In this document: in pieces, positions 41,301-64,000 of the stretch
Position numbering within the stretch: the stretch's first letter is position 1
Layout of the letters: every line of letters starts with the position of its first letter
DNA from: Streblospio benedicti
Taxonomy: Eukaryota; Annelida; Polychaeta; Spionida; Spionidae
Direction: 5' to 3'
Length of the DNA stretch: 64,000 nt
NCBI GenBank assembly: GCA_019095985.1
Contig: CM032666.1
Coordinates: 49,883,150-49,947,149, forward strand
Notes under the pieces: model-generated
What the model was told of the DNA's origin: nothing
The model's input: only the letters and a program-made list of their open reading frames with translations
The model's database searches: none
Made by a program: the position numbers and the translations under genes

Positions 41301-44300
41301 CCTTTTTTTTATACTTAATCATTCTCATAAAACAACATGTTTGTACTATCAGATTTGTCTATCAGAAAATGATGCTATCAGAAAATGTCTAGTTTAGCAA
41401 AGACTGGAATTATGTTGCTTAAAAGAGCCTAATGTGTATCCACTCATAATTTAGCTTTTATATTGTTTAATTTTCTATTTGGGATGTCTATTTGAATGTT
41501 TTCTAAAAATGGTTTTGCACCATAAAGCAACTCAAGTAGCCTAATTATTTTAGCTCGACAACAGCATTTGTAGAATAATTACTACAAAAGATAATAAATT
41601 CAGTTAAGGCGTTTTGCATACAACAATTAGTTGGTTATGCATATGCTCGCATGACTGTAGAATCATATCTATCTAAGTTATGGCTTTTTGTTTGTCATTT
41701 TTATAAAAGACAATGTTTGTAGTCCCTTTGTTTTGTTACATTTGTGTTAGGAAGGCATGGTCAAATTTACAAGTAATATTTGTATAAAGATGTGCATAAG
41801 ATGAATTTTTTGCAAAAATGTTCGGTTAATATTGTGCTGCATTGTTGTATTGTTAAGTGGCCATTACTAAGTGTTTTAAATGTCATGAGTCAATGTTATT
41901 ATTGTTTGTGTTTATATCAATAGCTATTATTTTCAATAACTTTGTATGAAATTGAACTAAGTATTGACTAAGTAAAAAATATCAAAATCCCACCTGCATT
42001 GAAGTGCAAATTTCTTTTAAAGAATGAATGATTTTTACAAATTAATATTTTAGTCTTGTTTTTCAATTTGCTAATAAAAAGTAAATCTGAGTTAATATTA
42101 TTTTTCATAAACGATATGCACATAATTCCTGTGGACTGACAATGTAAAGTTGAAACATTATTTTTCCTAACGGCGGATTTTTAATGCACCCTATAATGAC
42201 AAAGAAAGAAGTACTTAGCTGTTTATGAAATATATTTTTCATTTTATTTCTATTAAGAAGCACTTGACACTTTTTTTCAATCATCATACTATTGTACTCT
42301 TAAAAATGCCTTCATTTGAAAGATTGTCAATAAAAATAAATACAACCTTATCTATTCATAAATATATAATACTTATTCAACATTAGAAAGCATTTCAAAA
42401 TATGCAGTTAGTTACACATTTGATATTCAATTCCAGCGGCCTAAAAATTCAAGAGCCGTGAAACAGATTAGACAGCCTGTCACAAGACAAGAACAGTATC
42501 AGCAGATGAAGCATGGCAAAGAGTTTGCTCCAGAGTCAGCAAAGGGTGCGCCACCAGGATACGGAAATGACCGATCAGCTTCCAGACCTAGTAGCCTCGA
42601 GATTAATCAACAGTATCTACAGCAACAGCAACAAGCTAATGGAGGGCAGTTACCCCCAGGCTACCAACAATACAGGTAACTAACACTGCCCATACATACA
42701 GAGTTGTATTCGAAGAAATTTATCAAAATCTTTTGGTGTCTCAAATGACAAGCGTAACAGTCAGTCCTTTCTTAAGTTACTGTAAGATGCTGTTTAATGG
42801 CTGAGGGCGATTATTTGAATACCCTTAGGGGTGGACGGGGATGAGTATTAATTTGGATGCCCCTGTCATTTCAAAACATCTCTTATCCTCACTGAGTAGG
42901 TTACTGGTAGGTTACTGGCAGACTATTTGGTTATTACAACACAGTGTAGGCTTTAAATTCATTGGACAGTGTCATTTTCGACGTTAATATTTATTTCATC
43001 TTATTGATTGGGCATGATTTACATGTTTTATCAGCAGACAAACGAGTCACCGGGTGTTTAATTGAAGACTCCTTGAAAACATTGATTCTTAAATCAACCC
43101 CTGAGCAATTATTCAAATTCAGGCATTTATTCAGCATTTTATGGAACATGTAAGCCAGAAGACTATCAATTCTTCACTTCACTTCAACTTTGAGATAAGC
43201 GTTACCTACTATAATATGTTCTTCTGCAGCCACCAGAGTTACCAACAGCACCAGCAACAACAGCAGCAGCAGCATCAACAATATAACAATGGGCCCGTGC
43301 AAAGAACGCCAAGTTCAGTGGAAGACGGTAGATACAGTCAGGCACCTCCATACCAATTGCCTCCTCAATACAATCAAGCACAGGTAAATTGTTCTTTGCA
43401 GTTTTTCAAACAAGATACTTTTTTTGTGCCGTTGATGTATACATATATGAAGACTTCATAACAATCATTTCCTTCGATTAAAATACTGTGTTTTTGCTGC
43501 AGCAGAACCAGCAAGAGTTCTATAACAACCACGAGGAGTCGCCGTACAACTCGCCGAGTCGCCGCAACACGCGCAGCAGCACACCAGCAGGCATGCAGAG
43601 TCCAGCCAGGCCACAACAGGTCACGCTTGGTCTCATTCTTTAATTTACATCTACTAATGCAATCTATATACCACACAGTTGCTCCAGTGCACACCATTCG
43701 ACGAGTTAGAGTTACAATCAGACTCCAATATTGGATGTGAATGTTCAAATATTTCAAGCACATGCATTGAAATTTCACCGTGATGCTCATGGCCAAATGC
43801 TGACCATGTTTGAAGTTAAAACCTGCATCAATACTGGGATTGATATGTAAAATAACATTTGATTCACCTCTGCGTTCTTGTTGTAGGCGCCTCCCCCTCC
43901 TCCTGGCGCTTTACAGAACACACGGATGGACTCGGACAGCAACTTGAGTGCAAGTCGTGGTAGTTTACCGCCTCCTCCACCGCCGCCTGGAGAGCAGAAC
44001 CACAGACAGACGCCTCCCTACTCGCCAGCAGGCCATGTACCCAGCCACATCAGGTAGGATTGAGTCAACTTGTAGAATACTTGAAATTGCTTCATATGAA
44101 AGCATTTTCTTATTTGCCGCTTTAAATAATCTTAATTCTTAATTTCATATATTAAATACCTGTTTAAAATGCCTTTTAGGGATTCACCTGGGATGAGAAG
44201 AGAGCAGACGCCTTCTCCACAGTTAAGCATTGCTGGCAAGAGCAGTACGCCAGAGAGCATGGATTTACCTCCACCTCCTCCACTACCATTGGTCACCCAA

Positions 44301-45843
44301 CAAACACCAGTATGTGTCATTGGCTTTTTTAATGTTATTTTTTTGTTTTTGTAATAAGAATTGATTTTTGTTTTTGTTTTCAGTAATTTGTTATAAAGAT
44401 TTGTGTGGTTATGCCAGCAACCTTTCCAAAATTGAGGATGTTTGTAATTTTTATGATAAAAAGGGGCCAAATTCGTATTCAGAACTGATGAAAAACAACT
44501 TAAATTCCCCGTCTAATGTATGTTTATTTTGTCAATGATATACATGATAAACCTAATCTGGCTATAAAGATTCCATGATCTAGGTATGATTGCTAACACA
44601 TAGTTTAATTTTTTTGCATAAAACTGCTTTTCGAATTGTAGTTTGCTGAGAAAACATGTTTCAGAAGATTTCATACACTGTTGCAGGTGGACACTCCTGG
44701 ATCGATGGGCTCCATGCCACCACCACCCCCGACTCCACCACCGCCAGACATGGGAGGTGGTGCGCCTCCTCCACCACCACCACCACCTCCGCTGGGAGGT
44801 GCCCCCAGAATGGTGAATGGAGGCAATCAGGCACATTTTATGCAGAATCAGGTTTGTTCCTGATCACTTTTGTATTATAAATGAAAGCTATAAAGTTCAT
44901 AGCTTTCATTTATGTTACAACATAAAGTCTGTTTCACATTAGTTTCTATATAATGATTAGAATAATTAAATATATTGTTTATATGGTGTACAGCTGATGC
45001 AAGCTTATGAGAAATGATCAATTGATCAATAAGTGGGCCAATGACTTGGTGTAAATTGTAAAGTCGTGAGATCAAAACTTGGATCAAGACTATAAACCAA
45101 CACATTTACACATTTACACATTTACATTCACATTTACAGCAATGTAATTTATATCCATTCTCTAGTGATGGTAATGAACTTCCAATCTATTTTCAAAAAC
45201 CTTTTTGAAAACAGAATGGAAGTTCATAGAGACTAAATAATTTAGATATTAGAATGATTACTTTAGCGTCTGCTTATTTGGATTGTAAAGTCTGGTCTAA
45301 AGCTCACAAAGGCTTTTGTAACAAGAGGCTACCAACTGCAGTTCTATTTTGGTCTAAAACAACATATGTTACATCTACCTAGGGAGGTGCGTATGAAAAT
45401 GAGAGTTCTGGATCAACGCTTCCATCAGAAGAGGCTGCACCTGTTGCTGAGGTCAAGCAAGATCCCATCCAGGATGCTAGAAGTGACCTACTAGAGGCCA
45501 TACGTACAGGTAAGATTTTTTTTCTTGTATTTCAGTGCTTTAACTATGTGTGGTTATAACTTAAAGATTTCATAATTTTGACATCCATGTTATATTTTCA
45601 GTTATCTGTATTACATGTATTACAAATATCGACTTCATTACTATGTTGTTCAATACAGGTATCCAACTTAAGAAAGTAGAAAGACAAGAGAAGAAAAAAG
45701 AAGCAGCCCGTAAGCCTGGTGGTCTTGATGTTCAGTCTATTATGGAAGCTGCATTTGAAATGCGACGTAGAGCTCTAGAAGAAGGAGATTCTGAAGAAGA
45801 AGCTGAAGATGCCGATGGAATGGATTGGTCAGATGATGACTAG
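35365..45843 (+). CDS. WASF: WASF/WAVE, Arp2/3 activator
   Basis: Subunit of the WAVE regulatory complex that links Rac signalling to Arp2/3-driven actin branching at the plasma membrane. ATG is at 35380 (exon from 35365). Coding exons: 35380-35430, 35551-35767, 38872-39025, 39318-39444, 42437-42675, 43230-43383, 43503-43619, 43887-44053, 44180-44309, 44687-44851, 45383-45509, 45659-45843. These give 610 residues in one frame. The N-terminal WAVE homology domain starts [13 protein letters not shown] and contains [21 protein letters not shown] and [13 protein letters not shown] basic stretch [11 protein letters not shown] ends at 183. Next come Q-rich and polyproline segments (about 250-500). 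WH2 lies at 536-560 ([14 protein letters not shown]), then a central helix and an acidic tail with the Arp2/3-contacting Trp606 (MDWSDDD). Human WAVE proteins are 498-559 residues. An ACAG/CAG tandem acceptor at exon 7 may drop one Gln. Confidence 0.96.
36204..36322. repeat. Inverted repeat in WASF intron 2
   Basis: CGAATGATTTTCGTCAG at 36204-36220 pairs with CTGGCGAAAAATCATTCG at 36305-36322. The enclosed DNA is clearly more GC-rich than the intron around it. A small MITE is the likely origin; no target duplication was evident. Confidence 0.4.
44877..44913. repeat. Perfect 15-bp hairpin near a WASF donor
   Basis: ATAAATGAAAGCTAT, seven-base loop, ATAGCTTTCATTTAT. It begins 25 bases after the donor of exon 10 (44852). 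It could affect splicing or be the remains of a small palindromic insertion. Confidence 0.6.
45174..45227. repeat. 54-bp palindrome in WASF intron 10
   Basis: A 26-base arm beginning ATGAACTTCCAATCTA pairs at 24 of 26 positions with the downstream arm around a 2-base centre. It is preceded by a short CACATTTA repeat (45100-45138). Confidence 0.6.
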
Positions 45844-48418
45844 GACTAGTTTTATTTGAAGTATGCTTATACAGTATTTAGAAAATTAAATATTGGTGCA
45901 TTATACCATATATATAATTTGATTAAACGTATCAAGAAGTTATGAAATATTAAACAAATTAACAGCTTGGAATATCAAAAGGAAATTAGTAAATCTTGTA
46001 CATTTTATATAATGCTTAGGTTTCATGTAAATACTGCAACGTGAAAGTGAAATATAAATGTGCAATATTAATGCTTAGTATAAGTGAACTGAGTGATGCA
46101 ATGAAATTTGGTGTATTTATTTGAATTAAGACTCGATCCGAGGAAAAACATTTCATATTTAAAGGAGCATTACCAATTATAGAAATACTATTTTAAAGAT
46201 GTGTTGAAAATATATTTTTACTGGTGAATGTACCAAATAGATAGAATTTTTCAAATGTATGAATTCACTTCAAAATTGTGTATACTCATACTTCTTTGTA
46301 TGAATCTAAAATACAAGACAAGCTCTTCCCTCTCACACCTCAACCTATTCTCTCTGGAGAGGTTCCGAATAATGGAATACTTCCAGGCTCTGGCACTGTA
46401 TACCAGGGCCCAACCATTTTTTACAGCAGTCCTGGTCAATATGCATTAGGCTTACACAAAAGTTATTTTCCTAGCCAAAATTATGCTACGGGTGTGATGA
46501 GTAGTGTGGAATCAACTACATTTTCAATGCTAGCTACAGAAAAGATATATTGATTTTCTATCCTGATCAGTTTGGTCGATATACTGATTAATGACATTAA
46601 TTTAGGATTTATGAAAGAGTTAACCGTAATTCTACTAATTCAACTACATGTATTTGTTCGATATTCATCTGTTCAAGTTACACATTTTACTCGTGTTCAA
46701 TATTGCAGTGTCAATCCGAGAAAAAAACTGCAATATTACATATGAAATTCAATTGTGCATTAAATCTTCATGTTCTCAATTGTAAGGCATTGTCTACATG
46801 ATTATACAAGTCAGGAAACCTCCATACTTTTGGAAGGGAATCAAACCTTAAACCATGAAATACTGGCTGTCTGCAATTGTATATTTTTGCTATTTAAAGC
46901 CTAAATGGCATAAGTTGTGAAACAACCTGCAAACACTACCGTATTTATTGCTACTTGATTGGGCGCTGTGGCCATTAGAATTGGGTTAAATTTTCACCTA
47001 TCCTGACTTGATGTGTTTTATGAAATTATAATTTCCAATTAAAAGTTTCTAACTAATCAGCTAATAGAATAATAGATTATTATTAGTAGCAGTATGTCAA
47101 ATTAAGTTTTGAATGGATGTCTGTTTGTTTGATTGCTTGAGATGTTACATGACAAGATAATAAAATAAGATTGAAGTTGTTCAAATTCAATACAGTTGAT
47201 CAAATTAATGTTGTGCATAGTATTGATAATTATTACTGCGGATTTTAATGTATGTTTGTGAAACTTTTGTGATAAATAGTTTTGCTAAGACAGAATATAT
47301 CACCATAAATGCAGAGTATATTAGTTTTTTTATTGGCCTTTGTGAATTTCAACTTCCAGAAGTATATGTGCATAATAACTATAAGAAGCATTTGTTCTAT
47401 ATTATTTGGTAATGTAATGATTATCTAATGTTTAGACTTGTCATTCATTTTGGTGTAAATATGAATGTGTATATAGCAATCTTTGTAATGATAGTTGTAT
47501 AGAAAAAAAGTACAGGGCTCATGAAAATAAATCATGTTCGATTGTATATTACGATTAAACTTTTTACTTGGCATATAATTCAAATAATGTTGATATACTT
47601 GTGTAACTGTTTTAAGATAGCGCTGATTTAATTTTGGTATGGTGCTTGAATGAATGAAAAGAGGATGTTGTGATTGCAGTGATTTTTTTTACTTATTTTA
47701 TTACTATGTCCTACATTAATTTACACTTTTGAAAAGTAAATACATGTTTACATACAAACTTGCAAAGCATTTTTCCATTAAAGAATTGTAGTCTGAATAA
47801 TTATGTAGTCAGTTGTGATTAAAAAAAATATGAAAAATAAGTGAGTGGTTAATACTGTGTGATTTTGAAATATAGTCTTATTGCTACTACTGTACAATTA
47901 TCATATTCATTTCTCTATTATCTTTCAAATATATGTTACTAATTGAAGAAGAAGTACCCTATATATTAGCCCTGTATATTGTTATTCTCTCAATAGCAAT
48001 ATTATTATTACAGTGTATATCTTACTCTAATAAAATAGTATTGGTACATAGTGATGGTGACAAAATATAACTTAATAGTATTTTAATTTTGTTTGATGGC
48101 TTACCAGTTGTAGAACTGTATAGAATGAAGAAAATGAGACTTCCATTAAAATAAAATCACATTGATAACAGTGTCGTTTTCTTATAGAGAAGTTTAATTT
48201 GTGATGGCTGCAAAAGATGAAAATACTCCCAAATAAAGTGAAATTTTTAAACAAAACAATGCTGGTCCCAAGAGAAGTGAATCAGGTGTATGCTTCTGTA
48301 TTTAGGGTGTGCATGCCTCCATAGTTATAGTTTAGCTCAAGTCTACAAATACAAAGACTTAATTAAATTTACATTTCAAAACTACAGTAAAAAATTATTT
48401 CAAATGTTCTCTAACAAT
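45844..48418 (+). other. WASF 3' UTR and intergenic DNA
   Basis: No exon follows the WASF stop. AATAAA hexamers on the + strand at 47159-47164 and 47526-47531 are plausible ends, giving a 3' UTR of about 1.3-1.7 kb. The ORF at 46278-46553 and the shorter ones show no domain. The remainder to the kelch copy is AT-rich. Confidence 0.45.
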
Positions 48419-49565
48419 TTAATTGAAGATTGTACAAACATTTTGGCAAGTGTTTACATAAACTACACAATCATGTTCCCATTCATAAGCTTTTCTAATA
48501 ACAATCATCTTTCGCATTTTTGATGAAGAAATAATAGTCATATTGAATCTTGGAGACATGTAGTTACGTTGGGAAGGTGTGCATGCGGTCACCTGGAGGA
48601 AGTTTTCTTTAGAGAAGAAGTTTTGTGGAAATGGAAGTAATGGGTCTGCCCATTTAAGGGTTATCATATTGAAAGCCTTTTTGTAGACCTGATCTTTTTC
48701 AACCAACAACATTACAAGTTCGTCATCGTGTGGTAAGCAAATTACGTTACCAGCACATGATGTTGCTGGTGATCCACCAGAATCAATCCTTTCCCATGTA
48801 TCACTTTCTATATCGTACCACAAACCAACAAATGGGTCTGTGGGACAGTCACTCATGTAAAACAAGTTTCCCGAATAACTGTGAACAAATCCAATGATAA
48901 CCCCTAACGATGAAAAGCCTGGCCCTCTAAGGTGATGCCAGGTGTCTGTAGTAACATTATAGCGATAAAAAATCAATCCAAATGAAAATGATGACCGTAA
49001 CTCTGTTTGAGATAAAACACCTTGTTGAGATAAAACAGATGTAATTTCCGGCAACCGCAACAATAGGACTGTTTACCTGTGAAAACATTTGCCGGCAAGG
49101 CTCCCATGAAGCATTTTCTTTTGCAACAGTATTTATTTTCAAAAATGTGCTACCCCATACCCCATTTTCACGACGTTCCTTTCCTAAAGCAAACACTTCT
49201 TTACCAACACATGCAATGGACATGCATGCATAAAACGGTAGTGATGGTAAATTGCATCTTTCCTTTTTGTCTGTATCATACAATTGGAACATCTTCTCGT
49301 CTTGTCCACAGTCCTCGACATGTAAAAAACCATTGGACAGTGGTTCCATAGTTACATTTCTACCCAATGGACATCTTCCAAGAAGTTCCCATTTGTTTAA
49401 AGAAGCATTAAATTGAAAACAGGGTCCAGGTGCAGCTGATCTAACTGTCAAACCAAAACACATCATTAATAAATGTCTTTCAGTAACAATGTCTTGGTAA
49501 GTCGTTCTTGTTAACTAAAGCATTGGTTAAAAAATCTTTAACTTCTGATGGATACTCTTGAGCCA
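48419..49565 (-). pseudogene. Kelch-repeat gene copy, intronless and decayed
   Basis: The minus strand encodes much of a kelch propeller. The upper half (49497-48957) has CFQFNASLNKWELLG, then SLPFYACMSIACVGKEVFAL and ASWEPCRQM. The lower half has IFYRYNVTTDTWHHLRG, LWYDIESDTWERID and AFNMITLKWADPLLPFP, ending at 48419. Aromatic-Trp spacing and glycine turns are kelch-like. The two halves are in different frames, switching near 48970-49060. An upstream segment (MAQEYPSEVKDFL from ATG 49565) is in a third relation to QDIVTERHLLMM, so at least two frameshifts separate one protein. No BTB domain is present and no introns are evident. It may be a truncated retrocopy or transposon-carried fragment of a KLHL/KBTBD gene. 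Assembly indels in a live gene cannot be excluded. Confidence 0.7.
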
Positions 49566-49572
49566 TAAAAGT

Positions 49573-49640
49573 TGATTATAGTTACAAACGAATGAAACAC
49601 AATGCTTGCTTCAGCAGCTGAGCTGAAGAGACGCAACTAG
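49573..49640 (+). mobile_element. Helentron-like 3' terminus
   Basis: GTTACAAACGAATGAAACAC matches the 3' segment at 32517 with one change. A perfect 7-bp hairpin CTTCAGC/GCTGAAG follows, then AGACGCAACTAG, ending in CTAG as many Helitron ends do. The ACAT array and core repeats are absent here. It directly abuts the start of the kelch copy. Confidence 0.5.
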
Positions 49641-50984
49641 CAGGCTCAAGACAATGGGAGCCAAGTCATGTTTTTTAGGCTTGATTTATGCTCTAGTATA
49701 GATGTTATCCGAGATACTTTATCATATCACAAAATAATTCTAAATTGCAATGATTATACACAATTGACAAAGAGAATTCACACAATACTTTATTTTGTCC
49801 ATTTGAAATCCAATACAATGTATTGCATCAAATCTTAAAATTCATGAGATTCACAACATATTTAGATCTAGATGTCCAATTGAGAAGAATTACTTAAGTG
49901 GAAGATGAGTAAACATGATAAAACATATGGGAACAATATGTTCCACTTGACATATCATTTGAAACTTATTTGACATAAACATACATTTACAGATTCAACA
50001 CTTCCTTTATAATATACCTATATAATAAAAAGAAAATCAGCTAATGACATAAATACCAAATAAAAAGTTAAAAAGTGTACATAAAATTTCCTATATTAAA
50101 TGCAGAGATTCCATGTGCATGATGAGCCAGTACAAAATAACCTACAAATCTTTCAAATGTTAGTTCAGTTAAAATATTGTTTCGAGCTGAGACACAATTT
50201 TCACATAATTTTGTCCTTTTCTTCTTAACTACATTAGAAAAATGGACTCCAAATCTAATTAACAAATTAACTTTAAGCATACCCTGTGTGCTGTTTGTTA
50301 ATGTTAGGAGTCATTACTAAAAAAAAAAAAATGCTTAACTATAAGAACTACAAAGGGCAGAATATCAATTGTACAGCACAATACTACAAATCTGATGGGC
50401 TAATGAGTTCACAAAACTACAGTACACCTCCCAACCATAAATCACAAAAACATACCTGGAGGTATATTATCTCTGATACATGGAATTTGTTCACATGTAT
50501 ATGCACTTTAGAAGGTTAATGACCACAGAAAAATGCATGTAGCTTACATGAATAAAATTTAGATATCATTATTGAGTTGTCACATATGTAAAAATGAACT
50601 ACACATAAACCAGATGGATACATTTGTTCAAAGCCATCACAGTATCATAAATATATCCAACGTTTGGACCAAAGGATAAAATGAAGGACATCAAAACAGC
50701 ACATTGAGGTTCTATCACAATCAATTATAAAAGTGTTCTCCAAAAATAGCAACTTTTCACAAAGCATTTCCATTTTAGAGTAGCTTGAGCCTTCTGTGGA
50801 CTGCCAGTCACCTAACACAAACCAAAGATAATAAAAACTAGCGAAACCATACAAAGAACAAAAATTCATAACAATTCTAATTATCTCTGAGATTGGCATT
50901 GAATACACAAGCAACGCATTAGATTAAATCTACATGTGTGTGTAACCAATAACATTAAACCAATAATTCACCTTGCCTGTAGTT
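49641..50984 (-). other. Malic enzyme 3' UTR region
   Basis: Downstream of the malic enzyme stop (50985) on the minus strand no further coding exon was found. The first AATAAA on that strand is near 49789, so the 3' UTR may be about 1.2 kb. A donor-like CAAGGTGAAT at about 50965-50975 could allow 3' UTR splicing. Minus-strand ORFs at 50068-50280 and 50645-50914 have no recognisable product. Confidence 0.4.
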
Positions 50985-62683
<11,699 letters not shown>

Positions 62684-62865
62684 TGTTAATGTATGTTAGT
62701 CAGAAATGCAAATAAATAAGCCAGAAGTTATGTTTTCTTTCGTCAAGAAGAATGGCTGCACCCGGAAGCACCTGCCTGAAAGGTCACAGAAAGTAGCTCA
62801 CCAATGAAATGGTGCGACACAAATTTCAAGGAAATGATTATATTTAAAGCTGATGTTCACTGTAA
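62684..62865 (-). promoter_or_regulatory. Malic enzyme promoter region
   Basis: Sequence directly upstream of the malic enzyme start codon. An ETS-type CCCGGAAG is at 62761-62768, about 80 bases before the ATG, in a local GC-richer patch. No TATA box was evident. The transcription start was not determined. Confidence 0.35.
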
Positions 62866-62866
62866 A

Positions 62867-63075
62867 GGCCCGTCCACACAGCTACTGACTGTGGCCAACG
62901 CGACGAGACGAGACAGGAGACGTCTCGTCGGGCACCGTTGCGTTGGCTACGATTTCATAAATATACAAATGTAGTATACATCGCGTCGTAAAGATTGAAC
63001 ATGTTCATTCGTAGTCGGGCATCGTCGCATATACATGATATAGTTGGCACTAGTTGCGTTGGTGTGGACAGACCT
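62867..63075. mobile_element. MITE-like element with CCGTCCACAC ends
   Basis: GGCCCGTCCACAC at the left matches the inverted complement of GTGTGGACAGACC at the right. The interior is rich in CG-containing repeats, including an imperfect palindrome around GAGACGTCTC. The GC-rich content contrasts with the surroundings. No clear target duplication, so the superfamily is not assigned. Confidence 0.4.
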
Positions 63076-63349
63076 ACGACGCAACGGGTCTTCTTACACG
63101 TTAAACTTGTTTGCGTAATGATTATACTTAGGCTTCTATATTATTTTTGCACGTATTATATTTATTGAGACAATGCTTGTGCTTTAATAAATAATATTAA
63201 AAACTGTTTTCTAGATGGATTTTGTAAAAAGTACATTGTTGCTGAAAAGTTATAGTTCGTGATTACATACAACATGAGACTGAACATTCAGCAAAGTAAA
63301 CGGAAAACAAACCGAGATTTGTTATAACAGACATAGACTCGAGATCTAT

Positions 63350-63655
63350 AATTAAAACTGCACGAACTAACAAGTCATATGATGAATATAATTGGTTAGA
63401 TTTGTACCATAATAAGGAGTTAAAGAAACTTTATTCAGCTGAACTGGATAAATATCTAATCAATCACTTAATATGGATGACAAGATTAACTTACTCAAAG
63501 CTGAGAAATTGTCATGGGTGGGTGCTCACATTGGCAAAACTATTTATTATATGAAATATACTCATGTACTGTAGACGGTGTACCAGAATTCAGTGATGAA
63601 TCAGATGATGATAATGATGAAGTGTTAATTATGGAGCTTGATACAGACATATAGC
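63350..63655 (+). pseudogene. Coding-like remnant, repetitive gene family
   Basis: One frame from 63351 reads YDEYNWLDLYHNKELKKLY then SAELDKYLINH. A second frame continues KAEKLSWVGAHIGKTI, and a third ends PEFSDESDDDNDEV before a stop. This resembles the SAP-like WxxLxxxGKLxxLxxxELDKYL segment and acidic tail of a multi-copy invertebrate family, often linked to mobile DNA. It is recognised from memory only. The frame is broken, so no intact product is expected. Confidence 0.35.
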
Positions 63656-63689
63656 TGTCCTACCACAAGATGATAGAGGGTCTAGATGG

Positions 63690-63703
63690 GGGGGGGGGGG
63701 GGG
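63690..63703. repeat. Poly-G run
   Basis: About 14 consecutive G bases, followed by degenerate repeats of TTTCCCACT words to about 63815. Confidence 0.8.
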
Positions 63704-63875
63704 GTCCAGATCCCACTTATGTCACTTAAATTCTAGCTCATTTCCCACTGCCCACTTCAATTTTAGCTTATTTCCTACTTCCCACTTAATATTTTCATTT
63801 CCCACTAAAATGCGTACTTTTCTTTATGTAGACTGTTTTTAGTAGTAGGAATATCCATTTGGTTGAGATTTGATG

Positions 63876-64000
63876 ACACTACTACTTACTTTTTTACAAC
63901 GGACACGAGAAAGACCAGAAGAAGTCACTAGTACTTCTGTTGAAGGTCCCGCGATGGTGACTGCAACGTTAAGTCCGTGTAAAAAAGTAAGTAGTAGTGT
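63876..64000. repeat. Inverted repeat at window end
   Basis: The arm starting ACACTACTACTTACTTTTTT (63876-63897) is repeated in inverted form at 63979-64000. The right arm reaches the last base, so the full element may extend past the window. A MITE is likely. Confidence 0.6.

Noticed and set aside
43374-43796. 140-residue minus-strand ORF opposite WASF exon 7
   Set aside because: It is antisense to the Q/P-rich coding exon; no independent coding evidence.

Overview
This is a 64-kb, AT-rich, intron-rich animal nuclear window. GT-AG introns, gene content and repeat style suggest a marine lophotrochozoan, most probably a mollusc. The repeats include Pearl/Helentron-like elements tailed by an ACAT microsatellite and abundant small inverted-repeat elements. 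The phylum call is inference and is moderately uncertain. There are no bacterial, CRISPR or viral genes.

Layout. (1) About 1.3-9.7 kb, + strand: a hexokinase gene, 11 coding exons visible, with the first N-terminal exon not found. One of its introns carries a complete 3-exon gene on the opposite strand, ZCCHC9 (four CCHC zinc knuckles). (2) 9.7-35.4 kb: mostly non-coding DNA around one long uninterrupted ORF at 19.6-21.3 kb. That ORF is a four-jointed box (Fj/FJX1) Golgi kinase. This stretch also holds a 383-bp TA array, the 3' end of a LINE-like element, a Helentron-like repeat with ACAT microsatellite, and a tRNA-derived SINE relic. (3) 35.4-47.5 kb, + strand: a WASF/WAVE gene, 12 coding exons, 610 residues, with complete WHD, basic, polyproline and WH2-central-acidic parts. 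(4) 48.4-49.6 kb, - strand: an intronless kelch-repeat gene copy that looks decayed, next to a Helentron-like 3' end. (5) 51.0-62.7 kb, - strand: a mitochondrial NADP-type malic enzyme, 12 coding exons in any one mRNA, 614 residues. (6) 62.9-64 kb: small inverted-repeat elements and a coding-like remnant.

The most interesting signal is in the malic enzyme. Exon 5 exists twice in tandem, 104 nt each with identical phase, and the two copies encode variants identical at 26 of 35 residues. Using both would break the frame, so they look like mutually exclusive exons for a segment of the enzyme near a subunit interface. The malic enzyme introns are also full of recent DNA-transposon derivatives: a hAT-type element with a perfect 8-bp target duplication, a 1.2-kb piggyBac-type element between TTAA sites, a pogo-type MITE and a near-perfect hairpin MITE.

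Functionally the genes are unrelated neighbours: glycolysis, RNA-binding, planar polarity signalling, actin nucleation and NADPH/pyruvate production. I see no operon-like logic. Exon borders were read by eye from GT-AG signals and reading-frame continuity. They should be good to the base in most cases but have no transcript support here.
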